From contig NC_059474.1 of assembly GCF_018139145.2 (NCBI RefSeq), positions 43,542,344 through 43,606,343 of the forward strand: DNA of 64,000 nucleotides, written 5' to 3'. Both the position numbers and the translations under genes were made by a program. The DNA is from Gymnogyps californianus (Eukaryota > Chordata > Aves > Accipitriformes > Cathartidae). The notes below the pieces were generated by a model that was given only the letters and a program-made list of their open reading frames with translations, made no database searches and had not been told where the DNA came from. Shown in pieces: positions 34,354 to 46,612 of this stretch; position 1 is the stretch's first letter, and each line of letters opens with the position of its first letter.

Positions 34354-35509
34354 TGTATTGGGTTTGCATGGCAAGGTTTTGGTAGCCGGGGGGACTACCA
34401 AAGATGTGGTAGCTGTGAGAAGATGCCAGAACCTTCCCCTGTGTCCAATAGAGCCAATGCCAGCCGGCTCCAAGACAGACCCACCACTGGCCAAGGCCGA
34501 GCCCATCAGTGATGGTGGTAGTGCCTCTGGGATAACGTATTTAAGAAGGGGGAAAAAACTGTGCAACAAACTGCAGTCAGAAGAGAATATGAGAATATGA
34601 GAGAAATAGCTGTGCAGACACCAAGGTCAGTGAAGAAGGAGGGGGAGGAGGTGCTCCAGGCACCAGAGCAGAGATTCCCCTGCAGCCCCTGGTGGAGACC
34701 ATGGTGAGGCAGGCTGTCCCCCTGCAGCCCATGAAGGTCCATGGTGGAGTAGATATCCACCTGCAGCCCATGGAGGACCCCACGCTGGAGCAGGTGGATG
34801 TGCCCGAAGGAGGCTGTGACCCCGTTGGAAGCCCGCGCTGGAGCAGGCTCCTGGCAGGACCTGTGGACCCGTGGCCCCGTGGAGAGAGGAGCCCACGCTG
34901 GAGCAGGTTTGCTGGCAGGACTTGTGACCCCATGGGGGACCCATGCTGGAGCAGTCTGTTCCTGAAGGACTGCAGCCCATGGAAGGGATCCACACTGGAG
35001 CAGTTCGTGAAGAACTGCAGCCCGTGGGAAGGACTCTTGTTGGAGAAGTTCATGGAGGACTGTCGCCCGTGGGAGGGACCCCACGCTGGAGCAGGGGAAG
35101 AGTGTGAGGAGTCCTCCCCCTGAGGAGGAAGGAGCAGCAGAAACAATGTGTGATGAACTGACCGCAACCCCCATTCCCCATCCGCCTGCACCACTCAGTG
35201 GGGGAGGAGGTAGAGAACTCAGGAGTAAAGTTAAGCCCGGGAAGAAGGGAGGGGTGGGGGGAAGGTGTTTTTAAGATTTGGTTTTATTTCTCATTATCCT
35301 GCTCTGATTTGATTGGTAATAACTTAAATCAATTTTTCCCCAGTCGAGTCTGTTTTGCCCATGACGGTAAATGGTGAGTGATCTCTCCCTGTCCTTATCT
35401 CGACCCACGAGCCTTTCGTTTTATTTTCTCTTCCCTGTCCAGCTGAGGAGGGCGAGTGATAGAGCGGCTTTGGTGGGCACCTGGCATCCAGCCAGGGTCA
35501 ATCCACCCA
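34354..35509 (+). mobile_element. Solo LTR, ERVL-like family 2, copy 1, with internal minisatellite
   Basis: 1,156 bp from TGTATTGGGTTTGCATGGCA to ...CAATCCACCCA, flanked by AATAC on both sides (34349-34353 and 35510-35514). The centre (about 34690-35100) is an imperfect tandem array with repeated GCTGGAGCAG cores spaced roughly 45-80 bp. This array is GC-rich and lacks stops on both strands, which creates long but meaningless ORFs (for example 143 codons on + and 222 on -). AT-rich sequence after about 35280 resembles an R/U5 region. Confidence 0.85.
34690..35100 (+). repeat. Minisatellite inside family-2 LTR
   Basis: At least six units share the core (C)GCTGGAGCAG and companion words such as GAC-TGCAGCCC-TGG and CCCATGG. 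Unit length varies and units have diverged. The second copy of this LTR (50484-51367) has fewer units, which explains most of the 270-bp length difference. Confidence 0.7.
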
Positions 35510-35514
35510 AATAC

Positions 35515-38500
35515 TTTAATATGCCTGAATATTTTTAATGAAACAGAGCTTTCCTGGTAAAAGCTTTTCCTTTTAGGTTTTACCAGGTACAATAGTTAGG
35601 AAAGTAACATGTTTAACATAGCCATCCTACAGTTTTACTTCCTTTTTTTTAAAAAAAGAGTTATTTTTAACTCATGCCAACCTAGTTCTGATGAATATGA
35701 ATTAGCTTGAATTTGTTTAGCTGCAGGAAGGATACAACTTTACTGGCTTTGGAGCAGAACTGTTTGGAAAAATAAACACCTGAATAGCATGTACTTGCAG
35801 AGTAGCAGCTTCCAAACCAGTGTAGCTATGCAGCTGTGTAGAAACACAAGCTGTATTGTGTGCCGTTCAGCAGATTGCTAAAAACGCAGGGTTTGGACTT
35901 GCTGTTAGTGCTGTTAATCTCTGTTAATAATGCTGTGAAAATCTGCCTAAATTTTTAAAGTGATATATACTGTATATGAAGTTAAACTGCTTTTATAATC
36001 ATTTGCACTTTGTCATGATCTGGGCAGTGCTTTAGAAGAAAATTATCCAAAATGATCCATCAGCCTGTTCATTAGATAATTACACACATTTTGCTAGTTA
36101 ATGTGCAGTAGCACATTGGGGTTTTTCTGCCAATGCTTGTGCATTCAAAAAGGGTAAATGGAAGCTGCTGAATCCTTAAAGGAGGAAGTGCAACGTGTGA
36201 CAAGTATTGTCTCAGTCCTCCTACAGCTATGTAATTATGAACACTGTGTATTGGAAAGGAGGATAAAGCTACTTCAGTATTCTGTTAACATCCTACTTCT
36301 TTTTAGTATAGGAAAAGAGAAAAGTGTAGGCAACTGAACCAAATGTTTTATTATTTATCTTTTGGGGAAATAACACTAGAGGCTCGTAGTTAAACTCCCG
36401 TGACTGAGTCCTTGGCTACAGCTATAGGCTGTACTTCCAGTATTTACAGTACTGAAAAGAAGGGAAGGGAAAGAAAGGAAGAAAACTGCTCTCAGGGGGC
36501 TGGCAGATAATATTTTTTTTTTCTTTCTTTCCAAATTTGGGCTATTTCCAACTATTATTTCTTTAGTTGTGTAGGTATAGTTGGAAGGGAAGGAAGTGAA
36601 AAACCCAGCAGAGCAAATGATATTTTCCTTGGGGGTAAGGTAGAGCTTCCATGAGATTTTGGAGGAAAAATTCCAGAATCAGATCATCAACCAGCATGTA
36701 AGCGGAGCCAAACCCACTGTGCCGACTGGCCTCCTCTCTTTGCTGTGTTTTTCTTATGGTTCTGCACTGTCTGGTTAGGCTGGGGAGAAAAATCCAAGGG
36801 GCCAAAATACTGTCTTATATTCATAAGCATTTCAAATGATGTGTATAGATGAAGAAATAGCACTACATAGCAGCATCCACTGCATATATGCTCACTTTCC
36901 ATATAGAGAGATGTCACTTGAAACCTTGCCTGACAAGCTAAGCCAGAGTTCTAGGTATTAATGTCCTAAAATTTTGAAGTGAAAGCAGTTCAACATATGG
37001 ATCTAATTGAAAATTTAAAATCCTGTGCTCTTTTTTTCATGGTTCTTATTTATGGTTCCCAAACAAATAATTCTGGAAATCTTAGAAGAACCATGTTATC
37101 ATGACAGCAGAACCTTGATGTGAAGTTAATTTGATGATATACTAGTGAATTTTGTTTCTAAGATTTCAGAACTGAAATGCATGAAATGTAGTTCCCAAAT
37201 CTCATTTTCATGCCTATTACGTGTCCTGATTTTCAAAGTTGCTCTGCTTCTCACGTCTGCCTTCAAATCTTGGCAGTGGCATCTATAAAAACTGGAGATG
37301 AACCACTCTTCTTTTTGGAACTTGGGTACTAGTGATTAATTACTTGTTTAAAAAAAAACAAAACAAAAGACAACCAACCGAAAAACTTAAAGCTGCAAAT
37401 AACTGCAGTTTTGAGTCTGTAGCTAGCAGGTTTTGAAGCTTAAAATACAGAAGCAAATAGCAAATAGTAATTTTGAAAGCAAAAGCTTTTGGTTTCTATC
37501 ACAAGTATGAAGTTTGAGCAGAACTTTTGTAAGACAGAAATATCTTACAAGTATGATGAGATGCCATTGAGCTGAGAATCTAACAATAAATGATCTTAAG
37601 TAGCTAAAATGTTAAGTGGAGCTGCTATAGATATAGTAGGTAGAATTCTGATCAGCCTCTCTCCTGAGCAGCAATGAAGAGCTGACACAATCTTCTGATG
37701 CCTCTAGCTAACCAGGAGTTTGAAGAAAGAGAAGACAATAAATACAGAACCAAGTGGGTATAGGGGGATACTTTAGATATTCACAAGCTGCATGTAAAAC
37801 TCTATTGAGTAATGAGGTATAAATCCCAACGGGCAAATAGATACAGTGGCTGCCCTTGCAGTGTTTTAATTTGGAGGTTGTCAGTTTGAGGAATTTTCTG
37901 CATGTGGAGCGAAAGAACTATAAAATAATGGGAGCTTTCAAACTGGTAGAAAGTTTTGCAAGAGCACATAATCAAGAGAATTGAGATCCTCTGTCACAAG
38001 TTTATTAAATTAACAGCTACTCTTTTTATCTGGGCCTGAACAAAAGACAAAGCTCGAAGCCATTTGCTTCAGGTAAGCCCTTACAGAACTGTACATATAA
38101 CTTCTTCTTTGGGGATTAATTTAGGTACTCAGTTTCACAGAATTCTTTCGGTTTTGGTTTACATATATAACATATACATCTACAATACCTGAATAAATAC
38201 CTTATATGAATTTCTTATTTTTATATTACACACTATCTGCCTCATACCTTAGACTGGACACTTCTTTCTTTGGTGTTGGGCACTCTTGGGCATTCAAGGC
38301 TCCTGCTAAAAACTGTTAATATTTAAAATCTTCAATATGTAGTTCTGATCATGGTTTAAATGTATACATAAGCCTTTATGGGTTTTTGCTTCTTGTCTTG
38401 TTCCTCTGAAATGTAGGTTAGCATCAAATTTATCCAGGGTTCAGTATGGAAATACTGTCAATCCCCAGCACAGATCAGCTGTGCAGCTGCACCTATTCCG

Positions 38501-41500
38501 TGTCCTCATTGTTTGGTGCTACTAGGAATACGGAGAAGAGAACCTACCTCTGAAGAGGTGATGCTGAGAGGCCCCGACTTTCTCTTGGCAAGGGGAACAT
38601 GAGTTAAGGGCACATTTTTCTCCTTTAAACTTTTGGAGAACAAGCAGGAGAGTAGTTGTTTTTTAAAAAAATGTTAGTATTTTAAGTGCTGTGATTGAGA
38701 CTAGACAGCAAAGTAGTCATGTTATAACTTCATAAAATCCAGCTCTACGCAAACATTGAAGAAGGGGGTGCCACATAGGAAGAAGTGAGTGAAAACTGCT
38801 CTAAGTACTTCAGTCTATTTTACTCAAGTACATTACTGAGGGCAACATTGTTTTAAAAGAAGGTTTGTGCCAGAAACTGTCTGCATTGGAATTATAAATA
38901 ATTTTTTTGTTTGTTCTGTCACTTGCCTACTTCTAACTTGATTAATACTGAAATTCCTCATTTCTCGCTGCAGTTTTGGAATATGTGGCAGGTGAGTTTA
39001 GGTCCATTTTTATTTACCACAACACTTTTGAAATAAGCAGAAATTAATGTCTTTGTATAATTACTGATGCAACTCCAAACTGATTTTAAGATTACTATAA
39101 AATATTCAGGGAGGGGGGGAGGGAGGATGTAGTCAGCCAGGTAAATGTAGATAAATTCTACAGTAGAGATATGATGGTTTCTGCTGGCTCGTGACTCTTA
39201 ACTGTCTACCATAGAGTGAAATGTGACTGTCTGGCTCAAAACAGAATTTGTTGTTTCACTTTCAAACAAGACCTCTTCTTTCTCTCCCTATATGCTCTTA
39301 GAGGGAAATCATGTTTACAGTTAGCAAGATCACCTTAATTTCCATGACAACTACTTTGGAAGTCAAATGTAGAGGATTAGTAATTCTTACAATGTCCAGC
39401 AAAAGAAGAACAGAGAAAAGAAAACTGTTTCTGAAAGATGAGTGGCTTTAAAGATTTTCGTAAACAACTGCTTGTTTTTGGCCATGACTGTAAAAGCATG
39501 CCAGACCAATTGTGTATCTATCTAAGACAGTTTCCTGACTCTGAGAACAGCCAATAGTAGGTGTTGGAAAAGAGTGTAAAAGTAGGCCAAGAATATAGCA
39601 GGTTTTACCTTGGCAAATTCTTTATGGACTTTTTCCATATATTTTTTCTGCTATTTTTTCAAATTCAACCATTATGGCTCACGTAAAGAAAAAAAAGAAT
39701 GAAAAAAATACATATATGTGTATTTAGGTAGTTTGTGCATCCAGTTCTCTGTAGAAACATGCAATATTTCTTAAGATGTATTGGGAGGTTTTGGTGAAGT
39801 TAGGTCTGGCAGGGGTCAGAGAAAGATAAATGTGGGGCTGGGGATCAGAGGAAGTTTTGGGAGGCTGGCATGGAGGACTATGAAGAGACTTGTAGGAGTT
39901 CTGAGGGTCTGTGGGAAGAACATGAGGAAATCAGTGAAGCTCAGAAGTGATGCGAGAACTGGTCAGTGGGTCAGGGTGGGCTGCTGGAGATTGCTGGTGA
40001 AGGGGGATGCTCAGTAAGGAAGATGAGCTGGGAGTGCTTAGAGGATCTTCAAAGACTGAGGAAGGGTGTCCTTCTCTTGCTCTCATGCCGGCCTGTTTCG
40101 CTCCCAGGCCCCTGTGATAAAAGACCACTATACCTGCACTTGCAGCGACTTTCTCCATTGCCATAGGAGGATGCTCGCATTTCCCTGCAGCAGCCCTTGT
40201 GTCTCTCGGGTGGCTGCTCAGGAAGAGAGCAGCCTTCCATAAGGAAGAGAGCCCTGGGCAGATGTTCTCTTAATGCTGCCAGGATTGGGCTGGGGCTGGG
40301 GTAGCGGCTTTTGCTGCTGTGGTAGGCTGTTTCACAAAACAGTAGCTAACTCTGGATACAATTTCCTGATGCTTGTCCAGAGATTGCAGGAGGGAGGCCG
40401 GTTTGGCTGTACAGACGTGCATGGTATTCTAACAGCCGATCCCTATTTCCTTGGTATAAGTGAGCAGCTAGTCAGCTGTGTTTGGCTTGCTTTTGCTCAG
40501 GGTGGCATAAGTTTTCTCTGGCAACATAGATCTCTATTGCTTGATCTGATCTGTATTAGTGAGCAGTAATAGCAGAGTAAATATGAATACCTTTACAAGT
40601 CTTTATTTACTGCAGGCCAAAAAAAAAAAAATTGTAAACTGCTGCAGATTTTGGTTGTGAGCATATTGTCCAGAATAAGGCAGTAGTAAAAACAGATTAA
40701 CGTATGTTGCTCTATATATAGTTTTTTATATGATTTTCTGTTGCTATGCATTAGTCAGTGCATAATATTAGCTTAATAAGAGACTCAATAGACACTGACA
40801 GATTTTAAACAAAGTATATGATGTCCCCAAGATCTAAATATCTGAGTAAGAAGTAAAAATGTTGGGTTTTATTAGCAGAATGGGTTTACTGTTAAGGATA
40901 AAAGGGTTGCTATCTGTTTGCTGCATTATTTAGCTGAGACAAAAGTGGGAATGAGGATAAAACCACCCTATCTGCCATGTTCCATGGCAGGCACAGTCTG
41001 TGATGCTCATAAAAGGTAGCAAGAGCTGTTTTTTGCAATATAGATTACGTGTGACTGATACCCACACAGTTCCTGTGCTGTTACACTGCATTGGAAAGCT
41101 GTGAAAGCCAGGTATCGCTAACAAAAAGCATGTATTCATTAGGAGAAAAAGACAAACCTTTTGGCACAATCTTTACTTACGTTGTAGTGGTAGCCAGTGG
41201 ATCTACTTGTGTAAATGTAGTGATTTATTGGTACTGTGATAACATGTAGGAGGTCTAGCAGGGGCCATGCAAAAACTAGGAAGTTTACTTGTACAGCATT
41301 TCCAAAATACATGGAAAATACTGAATGTGTGTGAAAGTCAGTCCTCTTTGTCCTGTTAGTTACCCTGTATGGACTGATGTGACCAACTCAAGGCACCATT
41401 AAGTCCTGCTTACCTAATTATTTGGCATTAACTAACTTGCACTTTTCACTGGTTACTTAATGGTCTATAAAATGATGACATTGACATTTTCTATAGATGT

Positions 41501-41771
41501 TACATGATGTGTTTCATACTTTTACAACATCAGTTGTTTACAGCTTCTGAATTGCTGCAGTTCTACTCTGTTACTGTCTGTAAGAGCTACATAGGTATAT
41601 AATAAAGTCTGTAACTAGAAAAGTGTTATTTGGCTTAGGCTTATGAATGTTGTACACAGCTTTTTCTTTCTTGATGTTAGATACTTGCACTGCATTTGGG
41701 CTGATTCTGATCCATTAAGCCTTGTTAGCCCATGCTCTGCTGCTGTGTACACTCATGTATAAATTCCCCAG
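35515..41771. other. Long AT-rich host stretch
   Basis: No gene, LTR or CR1 segment recognised. At about 36450-36480 the minus strand has a strong pyrimidine-rich acceptor-like tract, but no convincing exon follows. A GC-richer patch lies at about 39780-40320. Probably intronic or intergenic. Confidence 0.45.
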
Positions 41772-41866
41772 GAGCTGAAGGGGAAGATGGTGTTAATGGT
41801 GCAACCTCAACTGGTTTTGTAGAAGTGGAAGATTCACCTTTGCAGGAGAAGTCCTCTATGGGCCAG
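41772..41866 (+). CDS. Candidate 95-bp coding exon, unidentified host protein
   Basis: It lies between an acceptor (AATTCCCCAG, AG at 41770-41771) and a donor (GGCCAG then GTATAG). Only one of the three phases is open: two bases complete a codon, then 31 codons follow (AEGEDGVNGATSTGFVEVED ... QEKSSMGQ), leaving in phase 0. The peptide is acidic and low in hydrophobics, so likely disordered. It is phase-compatible with the candidate at 55580. The protein is not recognised, and chance remains possible for so short an exon. Confidence 0.4.
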
Positions 41867-44800
41867 GTATAGCCAGCTGACTATGCCACACAAGAAAACA
41901 AACTAACCTAAAGGAAGCTGGCAAGTAAAGCTCTTGTTTCTTGGTTAGGAGAGTTGATTATAACTGCTTACTAGCAATAGTAATGACTAATGTAATGGGG
42001 CTAGGGGAATGAAGAGGGGAAAGGAAACAACAAATTTTACAAGGAAGCATGCATATAATTTGTAATGTTGAAGAGCAGTATGCTTTTTGTGTGTGTGTGT
42101 GTGGGAGGAGGGGACCAAACAAAATCCATCATAAAGGTAGCTCCCAAATACTTCTTCTCTTTGGAAAGTCTAGAAAGAAGTATTTCCAGTATCTGTAGAG
42201 TCCTGTGACAGAGTGTATTTGAAATGCATTGTCTACCCCAGGATAATTGAAAATATCTTGCAGCTAAAATTTGTTTTCAGTGTTTTGACATTAGAGGCAC
42301 CTTTTATAACCTGACCCTGTGCCAGAAGTGAGAGTTTAGAGCATTAAGCATCTGACCTAAAGCCCACTGAAGTTAGAGGTAAACTCCCTGCTCCCTGAGG
42401 CCTTGTCCTCAGTAACCACAGAAGACCTTGTGATCAAGTCCTTGTATTCCTTGAACTGATTCAGACCTACTATATACTTCTCAGAATTTTCTTTAATTTC
42501 TACTGAATTCTGTTTCCTGATATTGACCTTCATTTGCTCTGTTTGTTCAAAACCTAATTTAGTGTGTTTAAGCAATAACAATTGAGGCCCTGGGCAATTT
42601 CTGAGGATTAATGACTGATTGAGAGGGTTGATGGCCTGAGGCAAGACTCAGGGCCATTAACTTCATCCAAAGAAAATTTCTCAGGAAATGTTTTAGACTG
42701 AAGTTGTTGCTTGGCACTCTGCAGCTGTGCCTGAATTGAGGGAGGGTCACTCTATGGGAAAAGCAATTACCTATAAAGTCTGAATTGGTTTATTAAAAGG
42801 TACTATTACAATTTCAGTTTATAGCAGCTCTAAAAGGCCTGAACTAAAATGGGGATAAGGCAGGAAAATGGAAAGGTTTGTTCTGCAGTGTGCTGTGCAA
42901 AAACAAGGTAGTGGACAGTTCCTCTCAAGAAGCTTTTATTATCTTTTAAAAAAAAAAAAAAAAAGTATTGTAGAGCTTCATAAAGCAGGTGATTCCAGTT
43001 TCTCTTATAGTTTTGAATATTGCACTATTTCAGGTGTGCTGCCACAAGCCGGCTTCTTCTTGTAGAGCATGTACTCTTCACACTCCAGCCCCACAGATCT
43101 GCTTTTCTATTCTTACCCTTCATATTCTTATGCTTCCTATTCTCATTTCTGTCATGTAATATATTTAATACGCTAGGTTTTCTGTCTGTGATGCCCGTTA
43201 CTTTTTACCTGGGATAGTTGTTACAGCTAAGAAACATTTTCAAAAGTTGGACACAAGGATTTAATTAAAACGTGAATTGAGCATGCATACATTTTGATTT
43301 GATTTTCATTTTTGGCCTTCAGTCTACTTCTCCTCCTGACTTGATTTGAAAAAAGACATAATGGAACATTAAGAATGGGTGTCTCATAGGAAAGAGCCAT
43401 GCATACCTGTACCCGCGAGGAATTTTATGCCTAGTTTTTTAACTAGTGTTGCATCTAGAAAACTTGGGTAAATACAGATCGCTAACCTGTTTTCTGCTCA
43501 TCCAAATCAAAGTTGCAGCTGATAGCTTTTGCCAGGTATTCAAGAACCATCAAAGTGCCAGTTATTGTGCATCTTTTCCCCCTTGTTAAGTTAACGCACA
43601 CTTAGGGAAATGGAGAAATGTATTACACCAATATTTTGAGTTTTCTACTCTTTGAATTTGCAGCACTTCTGAAATCTCATCCTTTCAGACTTTGAAATGC
43701 AGCATCAGCATTTTCAGTGACACTTTTCTTTTCTTTACCTTATTGAATAAGAAAAGATAATTTATTGAACATCAAGCTTATGGAAGGCTTTTCCCCCTGA
43801 CAGCACAGACTTCATTCAAAGAATTATGGATACTTTTTCCTGTATTATTTTGAGAGTCTTAAAACTCCTTAACGATATACGTGAACAGCAGACAACATGG
43901 AGCTGCTCCACATACCATCTGAGTACTTTTTAGAGCTAAATCACTGCAGTGAATTTAAAAAGTGGATACAAAAATCCCTGAGAAGTGATTCAAAGCTACT
44001 GGATTAATCTTTATTTTTGACTCAAAGAATGCTTTGAGGTGCCTATGTGTAAGCTTTAAGTAGGGAAGCTCTTACTAGTTTCTCAGTGTAAGAGTTCTTC
44101 AATATTTAGCAGATCTGTCTACTTCTGAATGATTATGCAGTGGAGGATGAGGGGCATTCAGTGATCGTTGTCTCTTGTGTTCCTTTATTGGTTTCAGCTG
44201 TAGTAATGTCTGTCACATCAAGCTGCAAGATATTTTTCCATATGGGATCTACTGAAAAGCAAATTACATATATATATGGATTAGAACACTGTTTTGTGTC
44301 TGTTTCTCTCCAAACATCACCTGCATGTATTTTGGTGTCAGTATGGAACACAAAGGAAGTTGATAATATTTAGCTAAATTTTACCATAATCAACAAATGG
44401 AGATTTGAGAGCCCCACAGCCTTTCTGTCTGACACACCCAATGATTCTGCTTGACACTTCTACATTTTCTCCTAAATCTTCTGGAGTCTTATTTTATTTT
44501 CTTACCACCTTGGTAACTGCAGGTTTAATTCTGCAGGTCCTTCTGTGAGCACACCAGGTGTGGAAGCCCTGGCCCTGCTGAGATGTAGAATGGTATCTGT
44601 GTTTTGCAGAGATCATGCTTGGTTTCATTGTGCAGATGTTGAATGAAGGTATATCCGTTTCTCTTGAGAGATACCATTTTCTAATTTCACTGCTTCTCTG
44701 ACTACTGTCATGAGGAACTAAGCCTATGTTGTTGTTGTATCTGCATAACAGCACATAACTTAATGAGTTTTGACTGTATTGCTTGAAGAGGAAGTTTATT

Positions 44801-46247
44801 TTTCTGGTTTCATTTATTCCAGGTGATGGCAGTAAAGGACCTTTGCTCTTTCAGCATATGCTATGAAGTACAGAAAGCTTTCAGACTCCTACCCCACCTC
44901 CAAGGGAAAGAACTCTCTTCTTCCATTCCTGTTCCTTCCTTGCAGCTCGTTATGACATCCATCATGAGATGGAATAACAGCATGGCTTGGATTGTAGGCT
45001 GTTTGGTTTTTTTCTCATTCTTAATAAATAATAAATACAGTATCTATTTTTCACTTGCCTTTCTCTGTATGGGCCTCGTAAATGCTAGTATAACCTTTCA
45101 ATACATTCCATACAATGCAAGCTGTAGTGTTTGTTTTTGGTCTTAAGATATTTAAAACTGCCCCTGGAAGTTTAGCATAGATCGTCTGTTAAGGGACAGA
45201 GAGTGTCCCAATAAAGCCATTTATCTAGGATTTGTCACTCAGGCAGATGGTAACATAGCAATGTTATGTCAAAAACGTTTTCAAAATGAAAAGCCTTGCA
45301 GTGAGCCTGGAGTGTACCTGCTGGAACTGGAACAAATCAGCCATTCACAACTAATGTTTTATTGATGGTCTAAAGGAAAGGAGTAAAAAAAAGCCGAGAC
45401 CAGAAAACACAAATGAATTCAGCGTGGCCTTGAAACTTCCTTTCCTAAGCTCATATTTAATGAGCATAGGGCAGGATAGAAAAGTGACTAGCTTCCCGCT
45501 TCTCAAATAAGACCCAGTGATGCCTGTTAATAGTGGATATGTTTCACCTGTGGTTTTGATTATACTGAATAGTGCTCTCATGCCGTCAGTGGAGGGGAAT
45601 GAGTCAAATGTTTTCCTTATGGCAAAACCAGGGTTGGGAGCATCTGCTGAAACCATTGCTGCTGTAGATTAATTTCAGGGAGGGTACCTGGATCTATGGA
45701 AAGGTAGGGCTTTGTCCATCTCAAACTGTGTGTAGCTTAAGGCTGGCAGTGCTGTAATGACAACAGTCTTATGTTTTAAGTCAGATGGAGAATGAACTTT
45801 TGAAGCAAGTCTCCTGGTTGTGTCCTCTTACTGAGCTTTGGTTTGCATTGCAGAGCAGTTTCCCAGAGCGTGAACTGGACTGATTTTGGACAAAGCTTAA
45901 CTGGAAAATGTGTTCCAGGAATGCATCTAATGCACTTTGGTCACAACAGAGTTGGACTACAGTTAGCACAAAGGGAAAAACTCCTGAGATATTTTCAGTG
46001 TGGATGTCAGGTCCTCAGCACCAACTATTTTGCCTGACGGATCTGCTCCTGTTGGGCTGCTCTGCTTGCTAATGCAGACCCATCTTGTGGTTCCCTCTGG
46101 CAATGGGGATGTTCACACAACACATGGTGTCAGTGGCTGCCCTGCATGCGTCCCTCAGTTCAGAGGGAACATTAACTCCACTTTATCACTATTAACCAAT
46201 GAACTTTGACTAGGGGCTGGTAAGTGCACTAACCTGGGCAGGTATAT
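41867..46247. other. AT-rich host DNA
   Basis: No gene recognised. A short TG repeat lies at about 42089-42102 and an A run near 42947-42964. The open stretch at 44823-45146 follows an acceptor-like TTCATTTATTCCAG but has no donor or homology, so it is not called. Confidence 0.45.
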
Positions 46248-46252
46248 CCCTG

Positions 46253-46607
46253 TGTCGTTGTTTAACCCCAGTCAGCAGCCAAGCACCACACAGCTGCTCC
46301 CTCACTCCCCATCCCTCCTGGCCAACTCCCCCCTGTTTATATACTGGGCATGAAGTTCCATGGTATGGAATATCCCTTTGGCTAGTTCAGGTCAGCTGCC
46401 CCGGCTATGCTCCCTCCCAGCTTCTTGCACACCTGCTTGCTGGCAGAGCATGGGAAACTGAAAAATCCTTAACTGAGGATAAGCTCTACTTAGCAACAAC
46501 TAAAACATCAGAGTGTTATCAACATTATTCTCACACTAAATCCAAAACCCAGCACTGTACCTGCTACTAAGAAGAGAGTTAACTCTGTCCCAGCCGAAAC
46601 CAGGACA
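46253..46607 (-). mobile_element. Solo LTR, ERVL-like family 1, copy 3 (internally deleted)
   Basis: On the minus strand, starting TGTCCTGGTTTCGGCTGGGA at 46607 and ending near 46253. CCCTG flanks both sides (46248-46252 and 46608-46612). It is only 355 bp because the ATT-rich 3' half present in copies 1 and 4 is missing. Both termini are kept, so this is an internal deletion or a short subfamily. Confidence 0.9.
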
Positions 46608-46612
46608 CCCTG

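Noticed and set aside
34506..35194. Long minus-strand ORFs (222 and 205 codons) and a 143-codon plus-strand ORF
   Set aside because: They lie within the minisatellite of a family-2 LTR. All frames are open because of GC-rich repeats, and the same ORFs are shorter and altered in the second copy.
44823..45146. 107-codon ORF following an acceptor-like sequence
   Set aside because: No donor, Met/Ser/Phe-rich composition typical of translated AT-rich intron, and no recognised motif.
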